A stretch of 64,000 nucleotides of DNA, from contig NZ_BDUD01000002.1 of the NCBI RefSeq assembly GCF_003113895.1, forward strand, positions 742,782 through 806,781, written 5' to 3'. The first letter of the stretch is position 1. Each line of letters opens with the position of its first letter. The position numbers were made by a program, and so were the translations under genes. Below the pieces are notes generated by a model that saw only the letters and a program-made list of their open reading frames with translations, made no database searches and was not told where the DNA came from. Origin of the DNA: Nostoc commune NIES-4072 (GTDB lineage: Bacteria > Cyanobacteriota > Cyanobacteriia > Cyanobacteriales > Nostocaceae). This document shows, in pieces, positions 25,483 through 35,072 of this stretch.

Positions 25483-27627
25483 ATGATCTTCGAGATTATC
25501 CACAAACCCACCTTCACCAATCAACTCTTGGCTATTCCTAAAGAGTACGTAGTGCAAATTTTAGAAAAAATCGAAGTATTGCGCGATGATCCCAAACCTC
25601 ACGGTAATTTAAAGAAGAAACTACACGGCTACAAGGGTGATGTGTATCGTCTGCGTTCAGGTGACTATCGCATAATTTATACTTTTGGCGATCAATGGGT
25701 AATCTTGCTGGGTGTAGATGCTCGTAAAGATGTATACAAAGGCGATAAGCTAGTTGCTGAAACAACCGATATTGATATCAGCACTCTGCCAGATGTAGAA
25801 GCATTACTGGCTGTAAAACCAACTTATACCCCAAACTTGGTTTTGCCTGATACCTCCAACACAGAAAGCCCGCTACCCGTGGAAATTACCGAAGATTTGC
25901 TTCAAAGGTTGCGACTACCGGAAGAATATTGGACAACATTAACCGCGTGTCGGACATTAGATGATTTAATGGCGGTCAACTTACCAGGTAAGTGGTGCGA
26001 TCGCATTTTTGATTGTATCGCTGAACCCAATTTTGACCAAGTTCTGAACCAACCCAGCTTTGTTACGGGTAGCACTGATGATTTATTGCGCTTCACTGAA
26101 GGTGAGTTGCTAGGATTTTTACTCAAACTCAATCCCGAACAAGAAAAGTTCGTCAGTTGGGCAATCAACGCTTCTGGCCCTACACTGCTAAAAGGTGGCC
26201 CCGGTACGGGAAAAAGTACCGTTGCACTTTACCGTGTTCGTGCGTTAGTAGAAATCCTCCAAGCCAACGGAATCGAAAAACCTAAAATCCTATTTACAAC
26301 CTATACAAATGCACTGGTTGCGTTTTCTCAACAACTTTTAGCAAGTCTCTTGGGCGAAGATATACAGTATGTTAATGTTAAAACTGCCGATGCAATAATT
26401 GCGTCAGTCATTTCCCAAAGTAGCGGAAAACCCAATATTGCTTCTGGTGATGTCCTGCGAAAAACCATTAAGCAAGCGCTAATCTACGCAATTGATTCTC
26501 TAGAAGGCAACCTACTACAACGTCAAGCGCAAGAACAAACGTTAAAACGTCTGAGTATTGATTATCTCATCGATGAAATTGGTACAGTTATCGAAGCACG
26601 CGAAATCAAAACTCTCGAAGCATATCAAGCAACGCCACGAAGCGGTAGGGCAATTTCCCTTAACAAAACGCAACGTCAAGCAATCTGGCACTTGCGTCAA
26701 CAATTTTACCAGCTGCTAGAAAAACAAGAACTCGAAACTTGGCAGCAAGTCCGTACCCGTGCCTTGGAAACATTACGGGAGATGGATAACCCGCCAATTT
26801 ATGATGCAGTGGTAATTGACGAAGCCCAAGATTTAGACCCCAATACTTTACGTATTTTGACTCAAATATGCCGTCACCCTAACCGCCTGTTCATTACCGC
26901 CGATGCCAATCAATCCATATATGGTAGTAGCTTCCGATGGAGTGACGTTAGCCAAGACTTGAAATTTGTCGGACGCACAGGAGTACTGCGCGTTAATCAC
27001 CGCACCACCCGCGAAATTAACGAAGCTGCAATATCTTACTTGGCAAATTCGATTTTAGATGATGAGGGAATGGAGAATAGGGAATTGGGAATCGGAGAAA
27101 TTTCCCATTCTCCAACTAGAGACTATATCCACAATGGCCCACCACCGGCTGTCCGTGCCGTAAATAATCCAGGGGATGAAGCAGAACTACTGGTACGATT
27201 TTGCAAAAGTGCTGCCCGTGAATTTCGGTTGGGTATTAACGCTTGTGCCGTAATTGTGCCGACAGAAAGTGCTGGTACAAAAATAGCTGGTCAACTTTCA
27301 TACTTAGGTTTAGAAGCGCATTTCATGTCTAGCAAAGATTTGGACTTAAATAAACAAGGTGTTAAAGTTATTACGCTTAAAGCTGCGAAGGGGTTAGAAT
27401 TTCCCATTGTAGCGATCGCAGGATTTTTGGATGCAACCTATCCAACAATTCCCAAAGGTACACCGGAGGATGAAATTACAGAAATTTTAGCACGCGATCG
27501 CCGGACTCTATTTGTTGGTATGACTCGTGCTATGCGGGCATTGTTGGTTATTGTTCCTGCAAGCAACTCTTCTCTCCTTTTGGAAAAATTTGATTCTCAA
27601 TTGTGGAATCTTGGGAATAGAGAATAA
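25483..27627 (+). CDS. RelE-like domain fused to UvrD/Rep superfamily helicase, inside DISARM
   Basis: The protein has 714 residues. Residues 1-90 form a RelE/ParE-like toxin fold (KPHGNLKKKLHGYKGDVYRL, then YRIIYTFGDQWVILLGVDAR). A linker with a helical bundle follows, then an SF1A helicase from about 210. Walker A is LLKGGPGTGKST (238-246), motif II VVIDEAQDL (446-450), motif III ITADANQSIYGSSFRW, motif V VITLKAAKGLEFPIV and motif VI LFVGMTRAM. Between the helicase motifs, residues 530-544 (MENRELGIGEISHSP) are encoded by an in-frame GGGAATTGGGAAT-type repeat and are probably a surface loop. It stands where the operon passes from drmMI to drmA, 130 bp ahead of drmA. Whether the RelE part is an active RNase is unknown. 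Confidence 0.85.
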   Translation: MIFEIIHKPTFTNQLLAIPKEYVVQILEKIEVLRDDPKPHGNLKKKLHGYKGDVYRLRSGDYRIIYTFGDQWVILLGVDARKDVYKGDKLVAETTDIDISTLPDVEALLAVKPTYTPNLVLPDTSNTESPLPVEITEDLLQRLRLPEEYWTTLTACRTLDDLMAVNLPGKWCDRIFDCIAEPNFDQVLNQPSFVTGSTDDLLRFTEGELLGFLLKLNPEQEKFVSWAINASGPTLLKGGPGTGKSTVALYRVRALVEILQANGIEKPKILFTTYTNALVAFSQQLLASLLGEDIQYVNVKTADAIIASVISQSSGKPNIASGDVLRKTIKQALIYAIDSLEGNLLQRQAQEQTLKRLSIDYLIDEIGTVIEAREIKTLEAYQATPRSGRAISLNKTQRQAIWHLRQQFYQLLEKQELETWQQVRTRALETLREMDNPPIYDAVVIDEAQDLDPNTLRILTQICRHPNRLFITADANQSIYGSSFRWSDVSQDLKFVGRTGVLRVNHRTTREINEAAISYLANSILDDEGMENRELGIGEISHSPTRDYIHNGPPPAVRAVNNPGDEAELLVRFCKSAAREFRLGINACAVIVPTESAGTKIAGQLSYLGLEAHFMSSKDLDLNKQGVKVITLKAAKGLEFPIVAIAGFLDATYPTIPKGTPEDEITEILARDRRTLFVGMTRAMRALLVIVPASNSSLLLEKFDSQLWNLGNRE

Positions 27628-27661
27628 GAAAGAAAAATGGCATTGCTGAATTGCGAAATTT

Positions 27662-27700
27662 GCCCTCATCCCCAACCCTTCTCCCCCAAGGAGAAGGGAG
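27662..27700. repeat. CCCTTCTCC palindromic repeat
   Basis: One copy of the family seen at 24,769, with CTTCTCCCCCAAGGAGAAGG, lies in the spacer between the helicase fusion and drmA. It may act as a stem-loop in the operon mRNA. Confidence 0.65.
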
Positions 27701-27757
27701 TAAGAAAGAAGTTTACACGCATAATTTAGGCTAACTATATATACTTTTATCAGCAAT

Positions 27758-30700
27758 ATGGAAATTATTAAGCTTCCTTCTGTACTTCCAGGTGAATTAG
27801 ATTTACTAAATATCAATAAACAACTGCGGGAACATCAAATTCAGCTTGATTGGAGTGCAGTTGTGTCTGCACCAGAATCTCAGCTTGTGGTTTTGCTAGA
27901 CGGAATTGATCAAGTAGAAGATGCTGATTGGTTAGTAAATGGAGATATTGCAGAGAAGATTGCCACTGATATCATCAATTTATTTAACAAGCAGAAACCT
28001 CAAACTAAAAAATCGCGTTCTAAGAAAAAGCCGCTAGAAACTAAAGTAACTCCTCAACTTTGGGAACAGAGGAAACTATTAGAAACGCAATTTATCCCTT
28101 CAACAAATGAAGGTCAATTATTAGAAGAGAAATTTATCCTTGCGATTGATCCACTTGTTGAGGAAAAGCTAGAAGTAAAAGCAGATGAAACTAGTAAAAT
28201 TCTGGAATCGCAGTTACCCACACCTTATAAAATCCGTGATGAATTAGAAAAAGCAGTATTAGCAGATTTACTTGGGCCTGCGGGTGGTGAGGAAGAAGAA
28301 GTAGATGAGGATAGTGTAAGCGATCGCTATCTTGTAGGGTTACTCGCACCGCAACAACGCCGCATCAGTGCTGAGACTGTAAATAAATCGGTTGTGGTTG
28401 ACGAAGTGCAAGACGAATTATTTAGAGAAGTTGACTGTCAACAACCAGAACTTCTTGATGAATTGGCTGTAGTTGGTAAAGGTACTGTCGAGGAAGGCAC
28501 AACTGAGGTTAGTGTACCACCTGCTGAAACGATGTTTCCCTCATCTTTTGGGATGACTTTTTGCGTCAGTGGTGCAGCCAAAGTATTGCAAATTAACGCA
28601 GGTTGGGGACAATATAAACGCACTAAAAGCGAAACTATTACCAAAAAAGATGATACACCAAAAATGGTGTGGAAGCGCCAACAAATTTTAGGAAATTCAC
28701 CTCCCATTCCTCTGATTGAGGGAGAAATTACTAAATGGACGGTGCATTCAGAATATCCCCAAGTGCAAGTACAAGGCAAAATTCGCCAACAAAGTAACGG
28801 GGATTGGATTGTTAGCTTGTTTTTAATTAACGGACAAAAAGAACCCGCCAAGTTACGTGATGAAGCGTGGTTATTTCAACCAGAATTAAGCGTACAATCA
28901 GCAGATTCTCACCATCTTGATATTTTTCTCAAGCGACACAAACCGCGTCAGGCTGGTAAGCTTGACCCGGTGATTTATGCTGAAGAAAAAGCAATGGCAA
29001 TGCTTTATCGTAAACAGGTAGAGTTCGCCATTGGTCATGGGGTAAGCGTCCATGCCGAAACAGCACAAAATACTACAGAATGTGCTGTTAAATTATCTAC
29101 CAATGTTGTACCTGTCTACGAAGTTCCCAAAACCTCTCCACCTCAAGCAGATGAAATTCCCGAATTGGCGGGATTGGTTTTGGATATGAAAGAACTGGCA
29201 CAAACTCCAACCGCAGATTTTATCAGTAAGCTAAATCCTCTGGTAACAGCTTACGCAGTTTGGATTGAAAAACAAGCACAACGGATTTCTAATCCTAATG
29301 AAGGATTGACAGATTACCAAGATGTAGCTGAGGATGCAATTAAAAATTGCGATCGCACTCTTCAACGCATTCAGTCAGGTTTAACGCTGCTGCAAACCAA
29401 CCCTGAAGCAGCCGAAGCTTTCCGATTTATGAATCAAGCCATGCACTTGCAGCGTCTTCATTCTATTTACTCAGAAGAAGTACGCCAAGGCAAAGCGCCA
29501 GAATTAGACAAAATCCCTAATCCTACCTGGTTTCCCTTTCAATTAGCCTTTATTTTGTTGAACTTACCCAGCATAACCGACTTACACCATTGCGATCGCA
29601 GTCACGAAACCGATGCTGTTGCAGACTTACTCTGGTTCCCCACTGGCGGTGGTAAAACTGAAGCTTACCTGGGTTTGACCGCCTACACTATGGGCTTGCG
29701 GAGGTTACAAGGGGTAATTGCGGGGCGTTCTGGAGAATATGGCGTTGCAGTCCTGATGCGCTACACCCTACGCCTGCTTACACTACAACAATTTCAACGC
29801 GCCACTGCCTTAATTTGTGCTTGCGAATCTATTCGTAGAGACAACCCAACTAAATGGGGAAAAGAACCATTCCGTATTGGGTTGTGGGTAGGTCAGCGCA
29901 CTACCCCCAACCACACCGACCAAAGCGAAGAATTTTGCAAACAAGCGCGAGGGCAGTACCAGCAAAGTGCTAGCGGTTCCCCTCACCAACTTACAAATTG
30001 CCCGTGGTGTGGTTCTAAAATCGATCCAGGTAAAAACATTGAAGTCGAATCTTTTAGTAAAGGTCGCGCCCGTACTCTAATTTACTGCGGCGACTCTTTG
30101 GGGCGTTGTCTGTTTAGTAAAAAACAATCTTCAAGCGAAGGTTTACCCATCCTTGTAGTTGATGAAGAAATCTACCGTCGTTTACCCACGCTGTTGATTG
30201 CTACCGTAGATAAATTTGCCCAAATGCCTTGGAAAGGGGAAATTCAAATGCTATTTGGGCAAGTAGATGGTTACTGTGAACGGCATGGTTTTCGGACATC
30301 AGATATTGAAGATACTAATTCACATAAAAAAACTGCGTATTTACCCGGTGCTAAAACAATTCACAGCAACCCCCTACGCCCACCCGACTTAATCATCCAA
30401 GATGAGTTGCACTTGATTAGCGGCCCCCTCGGTACATTAGTAGGCCTTTATGAAACCGCAGTAGACCAACTCTCCTCTTGGGAAGTCGATGGTAAAAAGG
30501 TTCGCCCCAAAGTCATAGCTTCTACTGCAACAATACGTCAAGCAGAAACTCAGATGCACAACCTATTTCTGCGGAAAGTACAGGTTTTTCCACCCCAGGG
30601 TTTAGATGTGGAAGATAATTTCTTCTCACGCCAGAGGAAACCAAATGAGACTAATCCAGGACGACGCTATGTCGGTATTTGTGCCACAGGGCGACGGCTA

Positions 30701-31768
30701 AAAGCTGCATTAATTCGAGTTTATGTTGCTATTCTTGCTGCTTCTCAAGACCTGTATGAAAACAAACAATACGGAAATCGTGCTGACCCCTGGATGACGT
30801 TAGTCGGTTACTTCAACTCAATGCGGGAATTAGGGGGTATGCGACGCTTAGTGGATGATGATATTCGCATCCGCCTTGCGAAAATGGATAGCCGGGGACT
30901 AGCAAAACGTCTGCGGATTAACTTGGAGGAACTTACATCTCGTAAGGATTCTACAGATATTCCTGTAGTTCTAGATAGGCTAGAAACATCCTTCGATCCA
31001 GTCCGAGAAGCACAAATCAAAGCCAAACGCAAAGCTGGGGAAAAAGTCGATCAGCTTGAACCGCTCGATGTTTTACTTGCTACTAATATGATTTCCGTGG
31101 GTGTAGACGTGAAACGCTTGGGTGTGATGGCTGTTACAGGTCAACCAAAAAATACTGCCGAGTATATTCAAGCTACCAGCCGTGTCGGGCGGACATTTCC
31201 TGGTATCGTATTTACAGTTTATAATTGGGCGCGTCCTAGAGATTTATCCCACTACGAAAGATTTGAGCATTACCACGCTACATTTTATCAACACGTAGAA
31301 GCGCTATCTTTAACTCCCTTTGCGCCCCGTGCGATTGACAGAGGTTTAGCCGCGTTGTTTATATCCCTTGTGCGGTTGGCGGGTAGAGAATTTAACGGTA
31401 ACAACCAAGCAGGACGAATTGAACGCAACCATCCTTATATACAATCTGCCATTAATACAATTTGCGATCGCGCTAATTTAGTTGCGGGTACAGAAGCTCA
31501 AAAACTCGTTAAACAAGCACTGGAAGCCAAATTAGATATCTGGTTGAGTAAAGCACAAAACTTGATTGGAGGCGGTACTCTCAAATATCAGACAGACAAG
31601 CGTGATGGTTTAACCATTGAATTATTAGAATCAGCAGGTCAAGGAATTTGGCAAGAATTTACTTGTTTGAACTCCCTGCGAAACGTCGAACCGACAGTAG
31701 GGTTAATTTTTCAAGATCAAGTACCCGATGATGACTTTAGTCGGTTACCTCAAGCAATGAAAGAATAG
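27758..31768 (+). CDS. drmA: DISARM helicase DrmA
   Basis: This 1336-residue protein is the DISARM core helicase. An N-terminal variable region includes a Lys-rich stretch (QTKKSRSKKKPLETK, about 87-101), followed by the start of the conserved part, RDELEKAVLADLLGPAGGEE. The helicase core has Walker A FPTGGGKTEAYLG (about residue 630), DELH in LIIQDELHLISGP, and SAT in IASTATIRQA. Domain 2 carries LLATNMISVGVDVKRLGVM and YIQATSRVGR. A CPWC pair (NCPWCGSKID) suggests zinc binding. With DrmB it forms the DNA-binding complex that recognises and blocks incoming phage DNA. The gene is complete, and drmB follows after a 128-bp repeat-filled spacer. Confidence 0.92.
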   Translation: MEIIKLPSVLPGELDLLNINKQLREHQIQLDWSAVVSAPESQLVVLLDGIDQVEDADWLVNGDIAEKIATDIINLFNKQKPQTKKSRSKKKPLETKVTPQLWEQRKLLETQFIPSTNEGQLLEEKFILAIDPLVEEKLEVKADETSKILESQLPTPYKIRDELEKAVLADLLGPAGGEEEEVDEDSVSDRYLVGLLAPQQRRISAETVNKSVVVDEVQDELFREVDCQQPELLDELAVVGKGTVEEGTTEVSVPPAETMFPSSFGMTFCVSGAAKVLQINAGWGQYKRTKSETITKKDDTPKMVWKRQQILGNSPPIPLIEGEITKWTVHSEYPQVQVQGKIRQQSNGDWIVSLFLINGQKEPAKLRDEAWLFQPELSVQSADSHHLDIFLKRHKPRQAGKLDPVIYAEEKAMAMLYRKQVEFAIGHGVSVHAETAQNTTECAVKLSTNVVPVYEVPKTSPPQADEIPELAGLVLDMKELAQTPTADFISKLNPLVTAYAVWIEKQAQRISNPNEGLTDYQDVAEDAIKNCDRTLQRIQSGLTLLQTNPEAAEAFRFMNQAMHLQRLHSIYSEEVRQGKAPELDKIPNPTWFPFQLAFILLNLPSITDLHHCDRSHETDAVADLLWFPTGGGKTEAYLGLTAYTMGLRRLQGVIAGRSGEYGVAVLMRYTLRLLTLQQFQRATALICACESIRRDNPTKWGKEPFRIGLWVGQRTTPNHTDQSEEFCKQARGQYQQSASGSPHQLTNCPWCGSKIDPGKNIEVESFSKGRARTLIYCGDSLGRCLFSKKQSSSEGLPILVVDEEIYRRLPTLLIATVDKFAQMPWKGEIQMLFGQVDGYCERHGFRTSDIEDTNSHKKTAYLPGAKTIHSNPLRPPDLIIQDELHLISGPLGTLVGLYETAVDQLSSWEVDGKKVRPKVIASTATIRQAETQMHNLFLRKVQVFPPQGLDVEDNFFSRQRKPNETNPGRRYVGICATGRRLKAALIRVYVAILAASQDLYENKQYGNRADPWMTLVGYFNSMRELGGMRRLVDDDIRIRLAKMDSRGLAKRLRINLEELTSRKDSTDIPVVLDRLETSFDPVREAQIKAKRKAGEKVDQLEPLDVLLATNMISVGVDVKRLGVMAVTGQPKNTAEYIQATSRVGRTFPGIVFTVYNWARPRDLSHYERFEHYHATFYQHVEALSLTPFAPRAIDRGLAALFISLVRLAGREFNGNNQAGRIERNHPYIQSAINTICDRANLVAGTEAQKLVKQALEAKLDIWLSKAQNLIGGGTLKYQTDKRDGLTIELLESAGQGIWQEFTCLNSLRNVEPTVGLIFQDQVPDDDFSRLPQAMKE

Positions 31769-31896
31769 GGAATGGGGAATAGAGAATAGGTAAAAAATAC
31801 AGTTTAATAATCCACAATTCTCAATTCCTAATGCCCGATGCCCAATGCCCAATGCCCAATGCCCAATGCCCAATTCTCAATTCCCAATTCCCCAAA
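31765..31896. repeat. GGGAATGGGGAAT and CCCAATG-type repeat block before drmB
   Basis: The spacer is almost wholly repeat. It has GGGAATGGGGAATAGAGAAT on one side and, on the other, five tandem GCCCAAT heptamers (GCCCAATGCCCAATGCCCAA), followed by TTCTCAATTCCCAATTCCCC. The two parts are roughly complementary and could form a stem. The block ends four bases before the drmB start codon, replacing any normal ribosome-binding site. Confidence 0.75.
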
Positions 31897-33783
31897 ATGA
31901 GCCAATCTAACTATAAATACAGAGTAGGCGAACTGCGACCCAGCCAGATTTTATTTTCCTTCGGTGTAGGTGCTGTACTCGACCTGCCAAACCTTTCAGT
32001 TATGGTCATGGGTTTGGAGGACTGGAACACCCAACACGGAGTAGTTGAATTAGGGGAACAGCGTCTCCTTGCAGCCATTCGTCGTGAATTGGGCCAACAA
32101 GTTAAAAAACTACTTGCACCTCCAATACCTGCTGAAGATGCCTCTTCATCTAGTCCTTTTGACGAATATGCCAGAATAGGAATTCCCGTCGCTCCCTTTC
32201 CTGGATGGATGGTATGTCCGAGATGTCGGTTGCTAGCCCCTTTATATCCTTATTTCCAACTTAAAGAAAATTCTTATCGTCCAGACCAAACCCGTTACGT
32301 TCATCTAAACTGTCCTAAAAGTCAAAAGAAAGACCCAACAGCAATACCATCGAGGTTCCTCGTTTCGTGCGAACGCGGACATTTAGATGACTTTCCTTGG
32401 TTATATTTTGTCCATCGTAGCAATACAGCCTGCAAGGGGCCACTCAGGCTGGAGGAATACGGTGTATCGGGTTCACCTACAGATATTGTAGTCAAATGCA
32501 ATGGCTGCAACAGAGAACGTCGATTATCGGATGCTTTTGGTGAATTAGGCAAAAAAAATATGCCGCTTTGTCGCGCTCGTCACCCGCATCTACGTGTTTT
32601 TGATGATAGCTGCGACGAACAGATGAAAACCATCTTGTTGGGAGCATCTAATAGTTGGTTTCCAATTACACTCTCAGCCTTATCAATTCCCATCACCTCT
32701 AATCAATTAGAGCAGTTGGTCAATCAAAACTGGACTATTTTGGGAAAAGCGAGTAACTTTAGTGCCTTAGATGCTGTGCTGCAAGCTTTCTTCGCTATGG
32801 GGCAACTTCAGGAATTATCTAAATACACAACAGACAAAATTTGGGCGCTAGTTGAACAAAAACAACTTCAGCAGCAAAGCAATTTTGATGATGAAAGTGT
32901 CAGGGACTTGAAAACACCTGAATGGCAAATTTTCTCAGCAGCAGACCCAAATCTTAATACCCCAGATTTTCAACTGCGGACTGTAAACCCACCATCTGGG
33001 TATGAAAATTACTTTTCGCAGGTGGTGTTGGTAGAAAGATTGCGAGAAGTTCGTGCCTTAATTGGCTTTACACGCATTCAATCCCCAGGTGATTTTATCG
33101 ACTCTGGAGAAATTCTCACAGAGCATCGGGTTCCATTGAGTCGCAGCAAACCTAAATGGGTACCGGCAAGTGAAGTCAAAGGCGAGGGTATCTTTATCCA
33201 GTTCAAAGAAACGACACTTCATCAATGGGAGCAAAATCAACTATTGCAAGATTATGAGCGTCAAGCATTCGATGCTCATAAAAAGTGGTGTAATGTTCGT
33301 TCTCTCGATCCAGACAAAGTTAAATTTCCCGGTGTACGCTACATTTTACTACACTCTTTTGCTCACGCTCTGATGCGGCAAATGGCCCTTGAGTGTGGTT
33401 ACAATGCTGCCAGTTTAAAGGAGCGAATTTACTCCAAACGACCAGAAGAAGAAGGCGGCCCAATGGCAGGAATACTAATTTATACCGCCGCGCCTGATAG
33501 TGAAGGTACCTTGGGTGGTTTAGTCAGTTTGGGAGAGCCTAAAATACTTGGATACCATATAGACCAAGCTTTAGAACAAATGCGGTTATGCGCTTCTGAT
33601 CCCTTGTGTGCAGAACATACCCCCTTTAAAGGAGCTACATCACTACATTGGGCAGCTTGCCATGCTTGTCTGTTTAGCCCAGAAACCTCCTGTGAACGCG
33701 GCAATAAGTATCTGGATCGCGCGGTACTTATTCCCACTGTACTATCCGCAGACTTAGCGTTCTTCCCAGAGGAGAAAACGTGA
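31897..33783 (+). CDS. drmB: DISARM protein DrmB (DUF1998)
   Basis: The product is about 628 residues from the ATG at 31897 (MSQSNYKYRVGELRPSQILF). The frame extends back to 31831, but that part is translated repeat. The start RVGELRPSQILFSFGVGAVL and the zinc-type CPRCRLLAPLYPY (about residue 105) are typical of DrmB. The DUF1998 domain is near the C-terminus (RYILLHSFAHALMRQMALEC, then IYTAAPDSEGTLGGLVSLG), with a cysteine-rich end CHACLFSPETSC. DrmB binds DrmA and forms the core of DISARM. The stop overlaps the drmC start by 4 bases (GTGA-type). Confidence 0.92.
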   Translation: MSQSNYKYRVGELRPSQILFSFGVGAVLDLPNLSVMVMGLEDWNTQHGVVELGEQRLLAAIRRELGQQVKKLLAPPIPAEDASSSSPFDEYARIGIPVAPFPGWMVCPRCRLLAPLYPYFQLKENSYRPDQTRYVHLNCPKSQKKDPTAIPSRFLVSCERGHLDDFPWLYFVHRSNTACKGPLRLEEYGVSGSPTDIVVKCNGCNRERRLSDAFGELGKKNMPLCRARHPHLRVFDDSCDEQMKTILLGASNSWFPITLSALSIPITSNQLEQLVNQNWTILGKASNFSALDAVLQAFFAMGQLQELSKYTTDKIWALVEQKQLQQQSNFDDESVRDLKTPEWQIFSAADPNLNTPDFQLRTVNPPSGYENYFSQVVLVERLREVRALIGFTRIQSPGDFIDSGEILTEHRVPLSRSKPKWVPASEVKGEGIFIQFKETTLHQWEQNQLLQDYERQAFDAHKKWCNVRSLDPDKVKFPGVRYILLHSFAHALMRQMALECGYNAASLKERIYSKRPEEEGGPMAGILIYTAAPDSEGTLGGLVSLGEPKILGYHIDQALEQMRLCASDPLCAEHTPFKGATSLHWAACHACLFSPETSCERGNKYLDRAVLIPTVLSADLAFFPEEKT

Positions 33784-34595
33784 GCTTTTTACCACCGCTT
33801 TTATTAGCTCAAATTCGTACCTGTGCCAAACAACTTCCATCTCCTGTTTTAGATGCTGTAATTAATTTGTTGATAGCCACTCCAGCAAGATATTGTGATT
33901 TTGCGTTGAAAGCATCAATCTTGAAACAACTGCCCAATACTAATTTTCGCCGATTAGTAGGGGAATTGTTAGAAACTTGGTGTCGGGAAGCTATTTATTT
34001 GGACAGTAGTGCGATCGCGTCTGCATTAGCCACAGCAATTTACTGTGAGGTGGCAGCAAAGAATGAGTTGTCTGTTGAGTTGGTTTGGACTGGCCCCACA
34101 AGTGAGGGAATACCACTTCGCAGAACAGAACAAGTGTTACTACAATTAATTCACGAAGCGCAACGGGAAATAATTCTTGTCAGTTTTGCTGTTTATAAGA
34201 TTCCAGAGATTGCAAAAGCATTATTAACAGCAATGAAACGAGAAGTCACTGTGCGAATTATTGCTGAAACCCCCGAATCTAGCAAGGGTAAAATACCTTT
34301 TGGAGTCAGTGCAGCATTGGGACTGGAAATTGCCCAACAAGCACACATTTTTATTTGGCCACGAAATAAGCGGCTTACAGATTCAGAAGGAAGGTATGGT
34401 TCCTTACACGTTAAATGTGCGATCGCCGATAGAAAGCACCTGTTTATTTCCAGTGCTAACCTCACTGAGTACGCTCTGACATTAAATATGGAAATGGGAC
34501 TACTAGTTCATGGTGAAGATATAGCTCATCAAGTGGCAGAACATATCGACCGTTTAATTCAGGAAGAGTTTCTCGTATCTTTAAACTCGCTGTAG
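33780..34595 (+). CDS. drmC: DISARM phospholipase D-like protein DrmC
   Basis: The 271-residue protein ends the DISARM operon and starts with GTG overlapping the drmB stop. The PLD fold is seen in residues 120-250: VLLQLIHEAQREIILVSFAV, then HVKCAIADRKHLFISSANLT with the HKD-type His, Lys and Asp, then NMEMGLLVHG. There is one HKD motif, so a dimer would be needed for catalysis, as usual in DrmC. It is the least essential of the core genes in studied systems. No terminator stands out just after it. Confidence 0.9.
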   Translation: MSFLPPLLLAQIRTCAKQLPSPVLDAVINLLIATPARYCDFALKASILKQLPNTNFRRLVGELLETWCREAIYLDSSAIASALATAIYCEVAAKNELSVELVWTGPTSEGIPLRRTEQVLLQLIHEAQREIILVSFAVYKIPEIAKALLTAMKREVTVRIIAETPESSKGKIPFGVSAALGLEIAQQAHIFIWPRNKRLTDSEGRYGSLHVKCAIADRKHLFISSANLTEYALTLNMEMGLLVHGEDIAHQVAEHIDRLIQEEFLVSLNSL

Positions 34596-35072
34596 GCATA
34601 AGTATTCAGTAGGCAACTAAATTTTTGGCTATACATTTCTGTTAAAGCAGTTTTTTACCTAAAAAGTTATTTTTCTATTTCTTCTACTCATATATACAAA
34701 GGTGCTTGCATTCTCAACAAGTACGTTTGTAACTTGGCAAGTGTGCAGGTTAGGTAATACAAACATAGATGTGAAACTGAATAGCTCCTACTGAACGGAT
34801 ATATGCCAGTTTGATTTTGAGAATTAATGGTTTTTATGAGGCTAGCGAGTGCCCAAAACATCTGTGTAAAATATTGTGGCATCTACACGAAAAAGAAATT
34901 TGTATCGAAAAAGATAAATTCCTCAGCAAGGGACTCGTATTTTCCATAGATTTGCTGTATCTTGTTTATTCCGTGCAATTATTAACATCCAATTTCTCAC
35001 AACTTTGCTGTCATCCAGATTTTCAGCCGATGCCTTTGGGGAGCAGTGAATGAAAACTTTTAATAGATAGAT
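34596..35072. other. Spacer after DISARM
   Basis: About 480 AT-rich bases contain only short open frames with unconvincing sequence; one at 34,811-35,053 could be a small protein but has no ribosome-binding site or recognisable motif. I see no repeat of note here. Confidence 0.4.

Noticed and set aside
31830..31895. Tandem GCCCAAT heptamers as iterons of a replication origin
   Set aside because: They lie inside the DISARM operon and belong to the widespread CCCAATTCCC-type intergenic repeats; no replication gene is near.
31831..31896. Extra N-terminal residues of DrmB starting at 31831
   Set aside because: The translated sequence (PDAQCPMPNAQCP) is only the repeat read as protein; the conserved start lies at 31897.
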